Both the position numbers and the translations under genes were made by a program. Shown in pieces: positions 28,301 to 37,058 of a DNA stretch of 64,000 bases (position 1 is the first letter of the stretch; every line of letters begins with the position of its first letter). The notes beneath the pieces are model-generated. The model was given only the letters and a program-made list of their open reading frames with translations, did not search any database and was not told the DNA's origin. The DNA is from SZUA-365 sp964635845 (GTDB taxonomy: Bacteria > Bacteroidota > Ignavibacteria > SZUA-365), in contig CAZWNO010000007.1 of NCBI GenBank assembly GCA_964635845.1, positions 1-64,000 on the forward strand. The letters run 5' to 3'.

Positions 28301-28340
28301 TAGCCAATAGCCAACGGCCAATAGCCAATAGCCAATAGCC
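28300..28340. repeat. Heptamer tandem array (ATAGCCA)n
   Basis: Six head-to-tail copies of ATAGCCA, the third being ACGGCCA and the last ending one base short. It fills the whole gap between the convergent rsmB and ftsH genes and touches both stop codons. Confidence 0.9.
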
Positions 28341-30256
28341 TATTTTTGTCCGTTTTCCAGCAAGTGCGCGGGGATACGTTTCTCGCGGATGATCTCTTCG
28401 AGTTCCTCTCCCTCCAGGATTTCCTTCAGCAGCAATGCTTCAGCAACGAGATCGAGCGTTTCGCGCTGTTCGGTGAGGATCGTCCTCGCCTCCCTGTACG
28501 CGGTTTCGATCATGCGGCGCGTCTCCGCATCGACGAGTCGCAGGGTTTCCTCGCTGAAGTTGCGTTGACTGAAAGGATTGTCGCCGAGGTATGCTTCGCC
28601 CGAGGGATCCATGAGGGACATATGCCCGAGAGCGTCGCTCATGCCGTATCGTGCCACCATGTTTCGCGCGAGCGTCGTCGCATGCATGAGGTCGTTTTCC
28701 GCGCCGGTGGAAATGGATCCGAAGACGACGTCTTCCGCCGCGCGTCCGCCGAAGAGCACGGTGAGCCGCGAGCGCAGGTAATCGGCCGTGTAGTTGTGCC
28801 GTTCGTCGATCGGTGTCTGCATTGTCACGCCGAGGGCTCGCCCGCGGGGCACGATCGACACCTTCGTCACGGGATCGGCGTCGGGGGTCAGCTTCGCGAT
28901 CATCGCGTGCCCCGCCTCGTGGTAGGCGGTGCGGCGCTTCTCGTCTTCCCGAAGGATGAGGCTCGAGCGGACATGTCCGAGCATGATCGTATCGAGGGCG
29001 GTCATGAAGTCCTCCCGCTCGACATGCTCCTTGCGTTTCTTCGACGCGTGAATGGCGGCTTCGTTGACGAGATTCTGCAGGTCCGCGCCTGAGTTCCCGG
29101 GAGTCGCGCGGGCGATTTCCTTCAGACTCACGTCTTTCGCCAGAGGCACTTTCCGGACATGCACACCCAGAATCTCCTCGCGTTCCGCGAGGTTGGGCAG
29201 ATCGACCACGATGCGCCGGTCGAAGCGGCCGGGACGCAGCAGCGCGGGATCGAGCACGTCGGGCTGGTTGGTGGCCGCCATGACAATGACGTCCTCGTTC
29301 GGTTCGAAGCCGTCCATCTCCGAGAGCAGCTGGTTGAGGGTCTGCTCCATCTCGCTGGCGCCGCCACCGTAGAAACCCTGGATGCCTCCGCGGCGGCGTC
29401 CGATGGAATCGATCTCGTCGACAAAAAGGATGCATGGGGCGTTTTTCTTTGCCGTGGCGAAGAGTTCGCGGACCCGGCTGGCGCCGACCCCGACGAAGAG
29501 CTGCATAAATTCCGAGCCGTTGATCGAGAAGAACGGCACGCCGGCCTCGCCGGCGATCGCGCGGGCCAGCAGCGTCTTGCCCGTGCCCGGAGGTCCGACC
29601 AGGAGCACACCTTTCGGCGCACGTCCTCCGAGACGGTGGAAGTCCTGCGGACGCCGCAGGAAGTGGATCACCTCGAACAGGGCTTCCTTCTGCTCCTTCG
29701 ATCCCGCCACATCGTCGAACGTGGTTTTCACTTTCTCCTTCGTGTAGGACTGCGCGTTCATCTTGCCCATCGACAGCAATCCACCGGAGCCTCCTCCGCC
29801 CCGCAAGCGCGAACTCATGAAGAAGAAGAAACCGAGCATGAGAGCGAGCGGGAGCACGAACCAGATGATATTATTCCATAGTTCAGAAGTGTCCTGTAGG
29901 GCGACAACGGTGACGTTTTTCTCCTCGAGCAGAGCCATGAGCGACTCGTCGGGAACGGAAGTCGGCAGGATGACACTGTATGCGGGCCCGCTTTTCGCCG
30001 AACTCTTCTCGTCATCCCCGCGCCCGTAGGCGGTCAGCGATTCCTGATCGATCTCCACTTTCGCGATCTTCCCCTCCGCGACCATGTCCCGGAACGCACT
30101 GTAAGGAATGGTCGAGCCCTGGCGGCTCCAGCTCCAGAAGAATTGCAGCGCGAATATCAGCGCGAAGGCGATGAGCAGCCATCGATACACGTTAAAATTT
30201 TTCAGCGGGGACTGCGGTTCCTGCTGCCGCTGTTGCTGTTCCTGCTGTCTCGCCAT
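28340..30256 (-). CDS. ftsH: ATP-dependent zinc metalloprotease FtsH
   Basis: 638 aa. A membrane-anchored AAA+ protease that degrades misfolded membrane and regulatory proteins. Order: Gln-rich N-terminus, TM1 (26-43), periplasmic domain, TM2 (128-148), Walker A GPPGTGKT (221-228), Walker B ILFVDEID (276-283), pore loop FVGVGAS (254-260), SRH region ATNQPDVLDPALLRPGRFD, and zinc motif HEAGH (446-450). The length and motif order are standard. It converges with rsmB. A 139-bp gap separates it from der upstream on the same strand. I found no clear promoter there. Confidence 0.97.
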   Translation of the reverse strand: MARQQEQQQRQQEPQSPLKNFNVYRWLLIAFALIFALQFFWSWSRQGSTIPYSAFRDMVAEGKIAKVEIDQESLTAYGRGDDEKSSAKSGPAYSVILPTSVPDESLMALLEEKNVTVVALQDTSELWNNIIWFVLPLALMLGFFFFMSSRLRGGGGSGGLLSMGKMNAQSYTKEKVKTTFDDVAGSKEQKEALFEVIHFLRRPQDFHRLGGRAPKGVLLVGPPGTGKTLLARAIAGEAGVPFFSINGSEFMQLFVGVGASRVRELFATAKKNAPCILFVDEIDSIGRRRGGIQGFYGGGASEMEQTLNQLLSEMDGFEPNEDVIVMAATNQPDVLDPALLRPGRFDRRIVVDLPNLAEREEILGVHVRKVPLAKDVSLKEIARATPGNSGADLQNLVNEAAIHASKKRKEHVEREDFMTALDTIMLGHVRSSLILREDEKRRTAYHEAGHAMIAKLTPDADPVTKVSIVPRGRALGVTMQTPIDERHNYTADYLRSRLTVLFGGRAAEDVVFGSISTGAENDLMHATTLARNMVARYGMSDALGHMSLMDPSGEAYLGDNPFSQRNFSEETLRLVDAETRRMIETAYREARTILTEQRETLDLVAEALLLKEILEGEELEEIIREKRIPAHLLENGQK

Positions 30257-30395
30257 TACTGCTCCATGTCGTGTGGAATCGCGCGCCGGTGGAAATCGAA
30301 ACCGGTCGTCTACATACTAACACAAAAGATAGCTGTGAAATTTCGCCCCGGATGGGATGTCCTGCAGATAACGGGCGTGTCTCGCCCCGTCGCGG

Positions 30396-31715
30396 TCAGT
30401 CCGGTTTTGTTTTGCGGAACTGCACGGTCAACGGCACGCCCTTGAAAGCCCATATCTCACGGATCTGCCGCTCGACATACCGCCTGTAGCTCTCCGGGAT
30501 GTATTTCGGTTCGTTGGCGAAGAGCACGATGACCGGCGGGGCTTCGCGCACCTGGGTCGCGTAGAAAAACTTCACCTGTTTCCCGGTGGGAGATGCGGGA
30601 GGCGGTGTGGCGCGGAGGATTTCGATGATACGATCGTTCAACTCCGAGGTCGGTACGCGCTTGTTGCGCTCTTCATACACCTCGAGACAGAGGTCGAGCG
30701 CTTTCGTCACGCGCTGCTTCGTCAGCGCCGACACGAAGATCACCGGAATGTAGTCGAGCATTTTCACGCGCGCATGGATTTCCTTCGTGATCTGATCGGC
30801 GGACTTGTGATCCTTCTCGACGATATCCCATTTGTTGACTGCGATCACCACGCCCTTGTTGAAGCGCACGGCTTCGGTCAGGACGTCGATGTCCTGATGC
30901 GTCATTCCTTCGCTGCCGTCGAGAAGGCACAGCGCGACATCGCATCGCTGGATGCTTTTGATCGTGCGCAGGGTGGAGTAGAACTCGATGTTCTCCTTCA
31001 CCTTGCTTTTGCGGCGGAGTCCCGCGGTGTCGATGAGCGTGACGGAGCGGCCGCCGTACTCGAACGTGGAATCGATCGAGTCTCGGGTCGTGCCCGGCAC
31101 GTCGGTGACGATGGAGCGCTCCCTGCCGAGCAGCGCGTTCGTGATCGAGGATTTTCCCACGTTGGGCCTGCCGATGATGGCGAGGCGCAGGTGGTCGCTC
31201 CGTTCGTCCTCCCGGGCTTCCGGAAAATCCTCGACGATGAGGTCGAGCAGGTCGCCCGACGCCCGGCCGCTGATGGCCGACACGGGCTGCGGATCGCCGA
31301 GGCCGAGCGCATAGAATTCCGCGGGATTCATCTCCCACTTCTGGCTGTCGATCTTGTTGACCGCGAGGATGACTTTTTTCGCACTGCGGCGCAGCATCTC
31401 GGCAAGTTCCATATCCATCGGGATCAATCCATTCTGTCCATCGACCACGAACACGATCACGGCCGCTTCTTCGATCGAAAGCCGCACCTGCTCGCGGATG
31501 GCGCGCTCGAACACATCCTCCGAAGCAGGGACGTAGCCGCCCGTGTCGATGAGCACGAATTCGCGCCCCGCCCAGTCCGTCTCGGCGTAATGACGGTCGC
31601 GTGTGACACCGGGCTCGTCATGCACTATTGCCTGCCGCGTCCCCACGATGCGGTTGAAAAGGGTGGACTTCCCGACGTTGGGACGTCCGACGATCGCCAC
31701 GATGGGTTTGTTCAT
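30396..31715 (-). CDS. der: Ribosome biogenesis GTPase Der (EngA)
   Basis: 439 aa. Two tandem GTPase domains, unique to Der, plus a KH-like C-terminal domain. First P-loop GRPNVGKS at 10-17 with DTGG at 57-60 and NKID at 120-123. Second P-loop GRPNVGKS at 182-189 followed by DTAG and NKWD. It acts in 50S subunit assembly. Its ATG overlaps the stop of a 55-aa membrane protein gene, which in turn follows an ABC transporter, so der may be read as the last gene of that operon. Confidence 0.97.
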   Translation of the reverse strand: MNKPIVAIVGRPNVGKSTLFNRIVGTRQAIVHDEPGVTRDRHYAETDWAGREFVLIDTGGYVPASEDVFERAIREQVRLSIEEAAVIVFVVDGQNGLIPMDMELAEMLRRSAKKVILAVNKIDSQKWEMNPAEFYALGLGDPQPVSAISGRASGDLLDLIVEDFPEAREDERSDHLRLAIIGRPNVGKSSITNALLGRERSIVTDVPGTTRDSIDSTFEYGGRSVTLIDTAGLRRKSKVKENIEFYSTLRTIKSIQRCDVALCLLDGSEGMTHQDIDVLTEAVRFNKGVVIAVNKWDIVEKDHKSADQITKEIHARVKMLDYIPVIFVSALTKQRVTKALDLCLEVYEERNKRVPTSELNDRIIEILRATPPPASPTGKQVKFFYATQVREAPPVIVLFANEPKYIPESYRRYVERQIREIWAFKGVPLTVQFRKTKPD

Positions 31716-31879
31716 GGTTGTGCGCCGCTGTTCCGGCGGCCGAGCAGCATGCGGACGCCGAAATAGACGACCGCCGCGACGACGGCGATGATGAGTACGT
31801 TGGAGACCGCCCAGTACAGGATGCGAAGGGCGATCACGACGAAGATGATAAGGGCGAGGACGAACAGCAGATGTTTCAC
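31712..31879 (-). CDS. Small hydrophobic membrane protein (55 aa)
   Basis: GTG at 31879 to TGA at 31712. The product begins MKHLLFVLALIIFVVIALRI and continues with a second hydrophobic stretch (VLIIAVVAAVVYFGVRML) and a short basic end (GRRNSGAQP). Two transmembrane helices fill nearly the entire chain. The start lies 7 bp after the ABC permease stop, and its own stop overlaps the der start (ATGA). That spacing is the main evidence that it is translated. I recognise no family. It may assist the adjacent transporter or simply couple translation to der. Confidence 0.6.
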   Translation of the reverse strand: MKHLLFVLALIIFVVIALRILYWAVSNVLIIAVVAAVVYFGVRMLLGRRNSGAQP

Positions 31880-31886
31880 GGGTGCC

Positions 31887-33148
31887 TCACGAGCGGATCC
31901 ATCGATAGATTTCGTCGAGACTGGGCCGCTTCCCGGTGAGCAGGATGCCCGTGCGGAAAATTTTTCCCGCGATCCAGGTGACGGCGATGATGGAAAGTAC
32001 GAGTATCGACAGACTCAAAGCAATCTCCCACGCGGGCGGCGTGGTGATCGGCAGTCGCATGAACATCATCTGCGAGGTGAGCAGGGGAATCATCGTGAGC
32101 ACAATCAGCACGGGATTGTTCGGGCTCTGCATNNNNNNNNNNTAGCCATGAATGCGATGACGATCGGCAGCATCAGCAGCATGCTGAGATAGCCGGTCAT
32201 CTGCTGTGCTTCCTGCTCGGTCGAGGCGAGCGAACCGAACGCGACGAATACCGATGCGAAGAACAGGAATCCGAGGACGAAATACAGCAGCATGAGTCCC
32301 AGGTTGTCGAGCGGGAGGTTGTCGATATCCGCGAGAACCACAAGCGCGATACCGATCACCGCCCAGAACAGCACCTGCACGAGCAGGCTGATCCCGATGA
32401 TCTTTCCGAACATGAGATCCATTGGCGAACAGGAGGAGACGAGGACCTCGACGATGCGGTTGCTCTTCTCCTCCACCATGCTGCGCACGAGCATCTGTCC
32501 CGAGGTGAGGATCATGATCATCAGCAGGATGAGAAACACATACGAAAGGCCGAAGGATTCGAGGAACCCGGATTCCTCCTCGCCTTCCTCGGACACACGC
32601 ACGGTGCGCATGGCGGTGGGCTCGGTCAGTTCGTCCACCCGCGCGGGATCGAAGCCCGCGTGCGTGAGCTTGTATTCGCTGATGATGTCGGAGATGCGCC
32701 GCTCCAGCATCGTCGTCGCCTCGACGTCGGAGACGTTGAGCGAGCGGAATTCGACGCTGTGGGAATCGAGCGCGGAGGGGGGGATCACGATGGCGGACCA
32801 GATGTGACCGCGCAGCAGCGCGGTGTCGAGGTCGGCTTTTATCGTCTGCACATTCCTGCCGTCCAACGCGATGCGTTCGACCTTGTACTTCGGCTTTCCG
32901 CCGTCGAGCAGCGGTCCGCGCCGCAGCGAGGCCTCGAGCGAATCAAGGACGACACCGGTGCCGTCGTGCACGGCGAGGACCTGTGCTTCCGCATCCTCGA
33001 GCGTGTTCTGAAGCATTGCGGGACCGAGAGTGAAGATCGCCATGACAGCGGGCATGAGGAAGAGCCCGATCAGGAAGCTCTTCGTCCTGACGCGCTCGAT
33101 AAATTCCCAGCGCGCGACGCGGAAGGCCTTGGTCGTGATGATCATCAT
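31887..33148 (-). CDS. ABC-2 type transporter permease (interrupted by assembly gap)
   Basis: About 420 aa. N-terminal helix (residues about 25-45, FLIGLFLMPAVMAIFTLG), a large extracytoplasmic domain (about 50-200), then several helices beginning YVFLILLMIMILTSGQML. This is the NatB/YhaP-type export permease layout. Ten Ns at 32133-32142 interrupt the gene near its end; the C-terminal part (PLLTSQMMFM through YRWIRS) lies in a shifted frame after the gap. The start overlaps the ATPase stop (ATGA), so the pair forms one transporter, possibly a sodium or lipid/peptide exporter. Substrate unknown. Confidence 0.85.
32133..32142. other. Assembly gap (10 N)
   Basis: A placeholder run of N inside the ABC permease gene. 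The reading frame differs on its two sides, so its real length is not ten bases. Confidence 0.99.
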
Positions 33149-34311
33149 GCTTCCTCCTCCGGCAACCGCTCGCCATACTGGAGTTCACGCTTCAGCCGCG
33201 AAAAGCGCAGGAAGGAAAACAGCGAACCCGCCAATGCGATCAGCACGAAGAGCGCGGGCATGGCCGCGAATCCGTGCCGAAGTTCGAGCGAAAGCACCCC
33301 GGCGACGACGAGAAAGAGGACGCTGTTGAAGAACTGCTTCCGCAGCTTCGGGTGCTTCATGATCATCGGCCGTCTCGCCGGTGCGGAGGTTTCCGCCCCG
33401 GTGGCTGTGTCTTCATCGGCCCGGTCTTTCCCGACGATGTCAATGAAGATTGACTGCAGCGATGGTTCGACGCGCGATACCTGCCGAAGCTCGAGCCGAG
33501 GGAGCATCGCCTCGATGATTGCGTTGGTGTCCGTCCCCGTCTCGAGTTCCATCTCCGCGTAGTGCTGCGTCAGGTCCACGGAAAGGACACCCGGCAGTTC
33601 GCGAAGGAAATTCCCGTCGCCCGTGAATTCCGCATGCAGGGCGTTCTTGCCGTACTGCTGCTTGATCGCTGAAGGCGAGCCATACAGGACTGTGCGTCCC
33701 TTATCGATCATGAGCAGCTCATCGCAGAGCTTCTCCGCCTGCTCCATCTGATGCGTCGAAAAAATGATCGCGCGGTTGTCATTCCTGAGCTGGAGGAGGG
33801 CCTCCTTCATCAGAACCTGATTGACGGGATCGAGGCCGGTGAAGAGTTCGTCGAGCACCAGCAGGCGCGGCTCATGGAGGATCGCGATGATGAACTGCAC
33901 CTTCTGCTGGTTGCCCTTCGAGAGTTCCTCCACATTCCGCTTCTCATACCCGGTCAGCGAGAAATGCTCGAGCAGGGGGCGCGCTTTCTCGCGCGCCTCG
34001 TCGGGGCGAAGTCCCTTGAGCGAGCCGAAATACGCGATGACATTGCCGAGCTTGTTCTTGCGGTAGAGCCCGCGTTCCTCGGGCAGATAGCCGATGAGGT
34101 TTTTCATATCCTCGCTCATCGGTCGTCCGTCGATGAACACCCGTCCGGTGTCGGGTTGGATGATGTCCATGATCATGCGTATGGTCGTGGATTTCCCCGC
34201 GCCATTCGGACCGATAAGTCCGAATATCTGCCCCTCCTTCACCGTGAAGGAGACGTCTTCCACCGCGCGGATGCCGGTGAAGTCCTTTCGAAGTTGTTGT
34301 ACCTGGAGCAT
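33145..34311 (-). CDS. ABC transporter ATPase with C-terminal membrane extension
   Basis: 388 aa. Residues 1-295 are a normal ABC-2 ATPase: Walker A GPNGAGKS (34-41), signature LSKGNQQK (130-137), Walker B LLVLDE (150-155), with Leu instead of the usual Pro after the glutamate, and H-loop STHQ (185-188). Most NatA/YhaQ-like ATPases end near residue 300. Here a polar linker (296-320) and two hydrophobic helices (328-342 and 350-369) follow, finishing with an acidic tail ERLPEEEA. The extension could anchor the ATPase or be a fused small membrane subunit. The stop overlaps the permease start. The gene is first in a probable operon: ATPase, permease, 55-aa protein, der. Confidence 0.92.
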   Translation of the reverse strand: MLQVQQLRKDFTGIRAVEDVSFTVKEGQIFGLIGPNGAGKSTTIRMIMDIIQPDTGRVFIDGRPMSEDMKNLIGYLPEERGLYRKNKLGNVIAYFGSLKGLRPDEAREKARPLLEHFSLTGYEKRNVEELSKGNQQKVQFIIAILHEPRLLVLDELFTGLDPVNQVLMKEALLQLRNDNRAIIFSTHQMEQAEKLCDELLMIDKGRTVLYGSPSAIKQQYGKNALHAEFTGDGNFLRELPGVLSVDLTQHYAEMELETGTDTNAIIEAMLPRLELRQVSRVEPSLQSIFIDIVGKDRADEDTATGAETSAPARRPMIMKHPKLRKQFFNSVLFLVVAGVLSLELRHGFAAMPALFVLIALAGSLFSFLRFSRLKRELQYGERLPEEEA

Positions 34312-34380
34312 GAAATTCCCTGATGAAGGGGATGGAAAGACTAAGATACGGAAAATCGGATCGCGGGTTGCGGCGGGAGT

Positions 34381-35442
34381 TCAGCCTTCGGTCACCACCG
34401 GCTGCGTCATCCAGTACAGCACGCGGTCGCGAAAGCGCTGTTCCGTGCCGAGGAGCAGAGGGTCATCCGCGGCCATGCGCCGGCGGTCGTCGCTGAAGAA
34501 CCGGCGCACCGCCGCGATCAGCATCCCCGAATCGTCGCCGGCAAACAGTTCCCAGCGCAGGTTGGCGGCGCCGTCGAAATGACGGGCATACCAGAGCGCG
34601 TGCTTGCGCAGGCGGGGAAGCGCACGGATGGCTCCGTATTCGCCGAGGAGGTTTTCGAGATGCGAGGTCACAAGAGTCCGCATCGCGGCCGCGTCCGGTG
34701 CGTGATCCGTGATTCCGCAGTCAGAATCCTCGGAGATATCGCGGAATATCCAGGGCGTGCCGAGGCAGCCGCGCGCGACCATGACCGCGACACAACCGGT
34801 TTCCCGCATCATGCGGCGGGCGTCCGCCGAGGAGAAGATGTCGCCGTTGCCCACGATGGGAACGGCGACGGTGTCGACAGCGTCGCGGATGCAGTCCCAG
34901 CGCGCCGCCACGTCGTAGGGCGTGCTGCGCGTGCGCGCATGGAGTGTGATCAATGCGGCACCGCCATCCTCCGCGGCGCGCACGACATCGCGGGCGGTCT
35001 GCCGCGTATCGTTTCCCCGCATCCTGAGTTTGACCGAGACCGGGACCGAAGAGGCGTCGGCTGCGGCACGGATGACGCGCGTGAGTCGGGGCAGGTCGTC
35101 GAGAATCCGCGCCCCCGCGCCTGCCTCGCAGATCCTCTCGTTCGGACAGCCGCAGTTGATGTCGAAAAGGTCCGGCTTGAGAGGCAGGAGTTCACGGATC
35201 GCCGCCGCGGCGTCGTCGGGATGGGCGGCCACGAGCTGGATACCGATGGGATGCTCGTCCGGGGTGAACACGGCGTTGCGATAGGAATGCGATGCCGCGC
35301 GCAGAATACCCGCGGCGCTGACCATTTCCGTGAACGTCAGCGCGGCGCCGAAATCCCTGCACACGGCGCGGAACGGGATATCGGTCGTCGCCAGCATGGG
35401 CGCCAGAACTGCTTTCCCTTTGATTTTATTGATGACATCCAT
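34381..35442 (-). CDS. dusB: tRNA-dihydrouridine synthase
   Basis: 353 aa from ATG 35442; an ATG at 35454 is also possible but coincides with the predicted transcription start. This FMN enzyme reduces uridine to dihydrouridine in tRNA D-loops. TIM-barrel features: VLAPMLATTDIPFR at the start, catalytic cysteine in FDINCGCPNERIC, VSVKLRMRG (FMN and substrate binding), ITLHARTR, and IVGNGDIFSSADARRMM with VMVARGCLGTPWIF. Dus subtype (A, B or C) cannot be settled by eye; DusB is the usual one in this phylum. The promoter for the divergent DUF2147 gene lies within 75 bp. Confidence 0.88.
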   Translation of the reverse strand: MDVINKIKGKAVLAPMLATTDIPFRAVCRDFGAALTFTEMVSAAGILRAASHSYRNAVFTPDEHPIGIQLVAAHPDDAAAAIRELLPLKPDLFDINCGCPNERICEAGAGARILDDLPRLTRVIRAAADASSVPVSVKLRMRGNDTRQTARDVVRAAEDGGAALITLHARTRSTPYDVAARWDCIRDAVDTVAVPIVGNGDIFSSADARRMMRETGCVAVMVARGCLGTPWIFRDISEDSDCGITDHAPDAAAMRTLVTSHLENLLGEYGAIRALPRLRKHALWYARHFDGAANLRWELFAGDDSGMLIAAVRRFFSDDRRRMAADDPLLLGTEQRFRDRVLYWMTQPVVTEG

Positions 35443-35459
35443 GCGGTCAGCCATGATAC

Positions 35460-35488
35460 AAGATAGCGCTGCAAGACGAATCGGGCAA
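35460..35488 (-). promoter_or_regulatory. Candidate promoter of the dihydrouridine synthase gene
   Basis: On minus, TTGCCC and TATCTT are 17 bp apart. The expected transcription start falls near 35453, next to the ATG at 35454, so the leader is either absent or about 12 nt long. Confidence 0.55.
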
Positions 35489-35517
35489 GAGAATCGGAGC
35501 TGTCGATCAGAAATGAA

Positions 35518-35546
35518 TTGCACTGCTGCCGGTACAGTGGTATTTT
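35518..35546 (+). promoter_or_regulatory. Candidate promoter of the DUF2147 gene
   Basis: TTGCAC and TATTTT are 17 bp apart and end 54 bp before the start at 35601. It is back to back with the minus-strand dus promoter. Confidence 0.55.
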
Positions 35547-35600
35547 ATCGCCATACTCTGCCGTATGCACTTCAGAAATTTCCCAACATCGAGGGCTGAA

Positions 35601-36053
35601 ATGATAAGATGTTCGCTTCTGCTGCTGACCGCGTACGTGTTTTCGCTGTCGCTGACCGCCGTCGCCCAGACATCCGAGGCGGATTGGGTGGTCGGGAACT
35701 GGCTCGTCCAGGACAAAAAGGCGAAGGTCCAGATCTTCAAGAGAGGCAATAAGTATTTCGGGAAGATCGTCTGGCTGAAGGAGCCGAACGACGCCCGCGG
35801 CAAGCCCAAGCTGGATAAAGAGAATTCCGAGGAAAACCTGCGCAACCGCCCTGTCATCGGACTCGAGATGCTGCGGGATTTCGAGTACGATGAGGATCGG
35901 GTCTGGGAAGACGGGGAGATTTACGATCCGAAGAATGGGAAAACCTACAGTTCCAAAATGACCCTGAGCGAGGACGGCAAGACCCTCGACGTTCGCGGAT
36001 ACATCGGTATCTCGCTCATCGGCCGCAGCCAGACTTGGACGCGGGTGGAATGA
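35601..36053 (+). CDS. DUF2147 secreted protein
   Basis: 150 aa. ATG 35601 starts a signal peptide (MIRCSLLLLTAYVFSLSLTA, cleaved near VAQ). The mature domain has the DUF2147 pattern: DWVVGNWLVQDKKAKVQIF, YFGKIVWLKEPND, a region with PVIGLEMLRDF, then GEIYDPKNGKTYSSKM and LDVRGYIGISLIGRSQTW. It is a small lipocalin-like beta barrel common in FCB bacteria, with no known activity. It stands alone with its own promoter and is followed by an 11-bp tandem array. Confidence 0.9.
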   Translation: MIRCSLLLLTAYVFSLSLTAVAQTSEADWVVGNWLVQDKKAKVQIFKRGNKYFGKIVWLKEPNDARGKPKLDKENSEENLRNRPVIGLEMLRDFEYDEDRVWEDGEIYDPKNGKTYSSKMTLSEDGKTLDVRGYIGISLIGRSQTWTRVE

Positions 36054-36081
36054 CCGGCTGAGGCTGTGATCGCTCCGGCTC

Positions 36082-36169
36082 CCTGGTCACGCTTTGGCTA
36101 CACCTTGGCCACGCCTTGGCCACGCCTTGGCTACGCCTTGGCCACGCCTTGGCCACACCTCGGCCACGC
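36082..36169. repeat. 11-bp tandem array (CTTGGCCACGC)n
   Basis: Eight units of 11 bp with substitutions only, for example CCTGGTCACGC, TTTGGCTACAC and CTCGGCCACGC, between the DUF2147 gene and fur. No gene lies in the 249 bp between those two genes apart from this array and the fur promoter. Confidence 0.9.
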
Positions 36170-36247
36170 GGGCGCGATGCCGAGGCGGCCGTCCCCCCGT
36201 GCGGGTGGATAGATAATGATTTTTTCGCACAGCATTGTCGTTTTTCC

Positions 36248-36276
36248 TTGCGTCGGAGCGGGAATTCTCGTATCTT
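36248..36276 (+). promoter_or_regulatory. Candidate promoter of fur-feoA-feoB
   Basis: TTGCGT and TATCTT are 17 bp apart. The expected transcription start, about 36283, falls inside the palindrome at 36279-36297. Confidence 0.6.
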
Positions 36277-36278
36277 CT

Positions 36279-36297
36279 ATTTAGATTATATCTAAAT
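36279..36297. promoter_or_regulatory. Palindromic operator, probable Fur site
   Basis: ATTTAGAT-TAT-ATCTAAAT, perfect 8-bp arms. It spans the predicted transcription start and ends 5 bp before the fur ATG, so a bound dimer would block both polymerase and ribosome access. AT-rich dyads of this size are typical of Fur/PerR and DtxR-type boxes. Autoregulation by the adjacent Fur protein is inferred. Confidence 0.65.
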
Positions 36298-36302
36298 AAA
36301 CC

Positions 36303-36755
36303 ATGAAAACACCCGATCCCAAAGATTTTTTCACACAGTACCTCAAGCGCAATCAGTATCGCATCACCCCCGAGCGTTTCGAGATCCTCGAATCGGTGCT
36401 GCACTGCGACGGACATTTCGACGCGGACGAGCTGTTTCTGCGCATGAAGAACGCGGGCAGCAAGGTTTCCCGTGCGACCGTCTACAACACGCTCGACAAG
36501 CTGACCGACTGCGGCATCGTCGCGCGATACCGTTTCGGCGAACGCCTGGCGCGGTACGAAATCGTCTTCGGCAGCGAGCACCACCATCACATCATCTGCC
36601 GTGTCTGCGGGAAGATCGAGGAGTTCGTCGACAAGCGCGTCGAGCGATTCGCGCGTGATGCCGCGACCTCGATGAAGTACGGATTCCAGAACACGGTGCT
36701 CCATATCTATGGCGTCTGCCGGGACTGCCAGGAGCGGAAGGGCGCGACGGCATGA
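36303..36755 (+). CDS. fur: Fur-family metal-responsive repressor
   Basis: 150 aa. An N-terminal winged helix (RITPERFEILESVL, SRATVYNTLDKL) precedes a dimerisation and metal domain. The metal ligands are visible: HHHH at 93-96, structural zinc pairs C99/C102 and C139/C142. Genes directly behind it encode the ferrous iron transporter FeoAB, which supports an iron-responsive Fur over PerR or Zur, although the sequence alone does not exclude PerR. No strong ribosome binding site is seen; the start codon is close to the operator. The stop overlaps the feoA start (ATGA). Confidence 0.88.
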   Translation: MKTPDPKDFFTQYLKRNQYRITPERFEILESVLHCDGHFDADELFLRMKNAGSKVSRATVYNTLDKLTDCGIVARYRFGERLARYEIVFGSEHHHHIICRVCGKIEEFVDKRVERFARDAATSMKYGFQNTVLHIYGVCRDCQERKGATA

Positions 36756-36970
36756 AGCTCAGCGCTCTGGCGAAAGGGATGCGCGCCCGCATCGAGCATC
36801 TGCCCGTGGGCGAAATCCGCTCGCAGTTCATCCGCATCGGACTGATGGAAGGGGCTGTCGTCTCCTGCATGGAGCGCCTCCCGGGGGGCACGATCATTCT
36901 CGCATTCAGCCGACAGGAGGTCGCGCTCAGCGGCGACCTGGCTCGCAGCATCGAAATAAGCCGCTGCTGA
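36752..36970 (+). CDS. feoA: Ferrous iron transport protein A
   Basis: 72 aa, one SH3-like FeoA domain: MKLSALAKGMRARIEHLP, then RIGLMEGAVVSCMERLPGG and the closing strand IILAFSRQEVALSGDLARSI. FeoA is a small cytoplasmic partner of FeoB. It is translationally coupled to fur and lies 88 bp before feoB in the same orientation. Confidence 0.9.
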   Translation: MKLSALAKGMRARIEHLPVGEIRSQFIRIGLMEGAVVSCMERLPGGTIILAFSRQEVALSGDLARSIEISRC

Positions 36971-37058
36971 GCCGATATCGTTCCGCTGAACCGTCGGTCC
37001 GCCGCCGATTTGTTTCATCACTGCTGATTCCTCATTCCCAAGAAACGGCCTCGCAGAC

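Noticed and set aside
28300..28340. C-terminal extension of RsmB or attachment site
   Set aside because: The rsmB stop is at 28298-28300; the heptamers start there, and no integrase or mobile gene is nearby.
36303..36755. Fur-family protein as PerR or Zur
   Set aside because: Kept as Fur because feoA and feoB follow in the same operon, though sequence alone does not exclude PerR.
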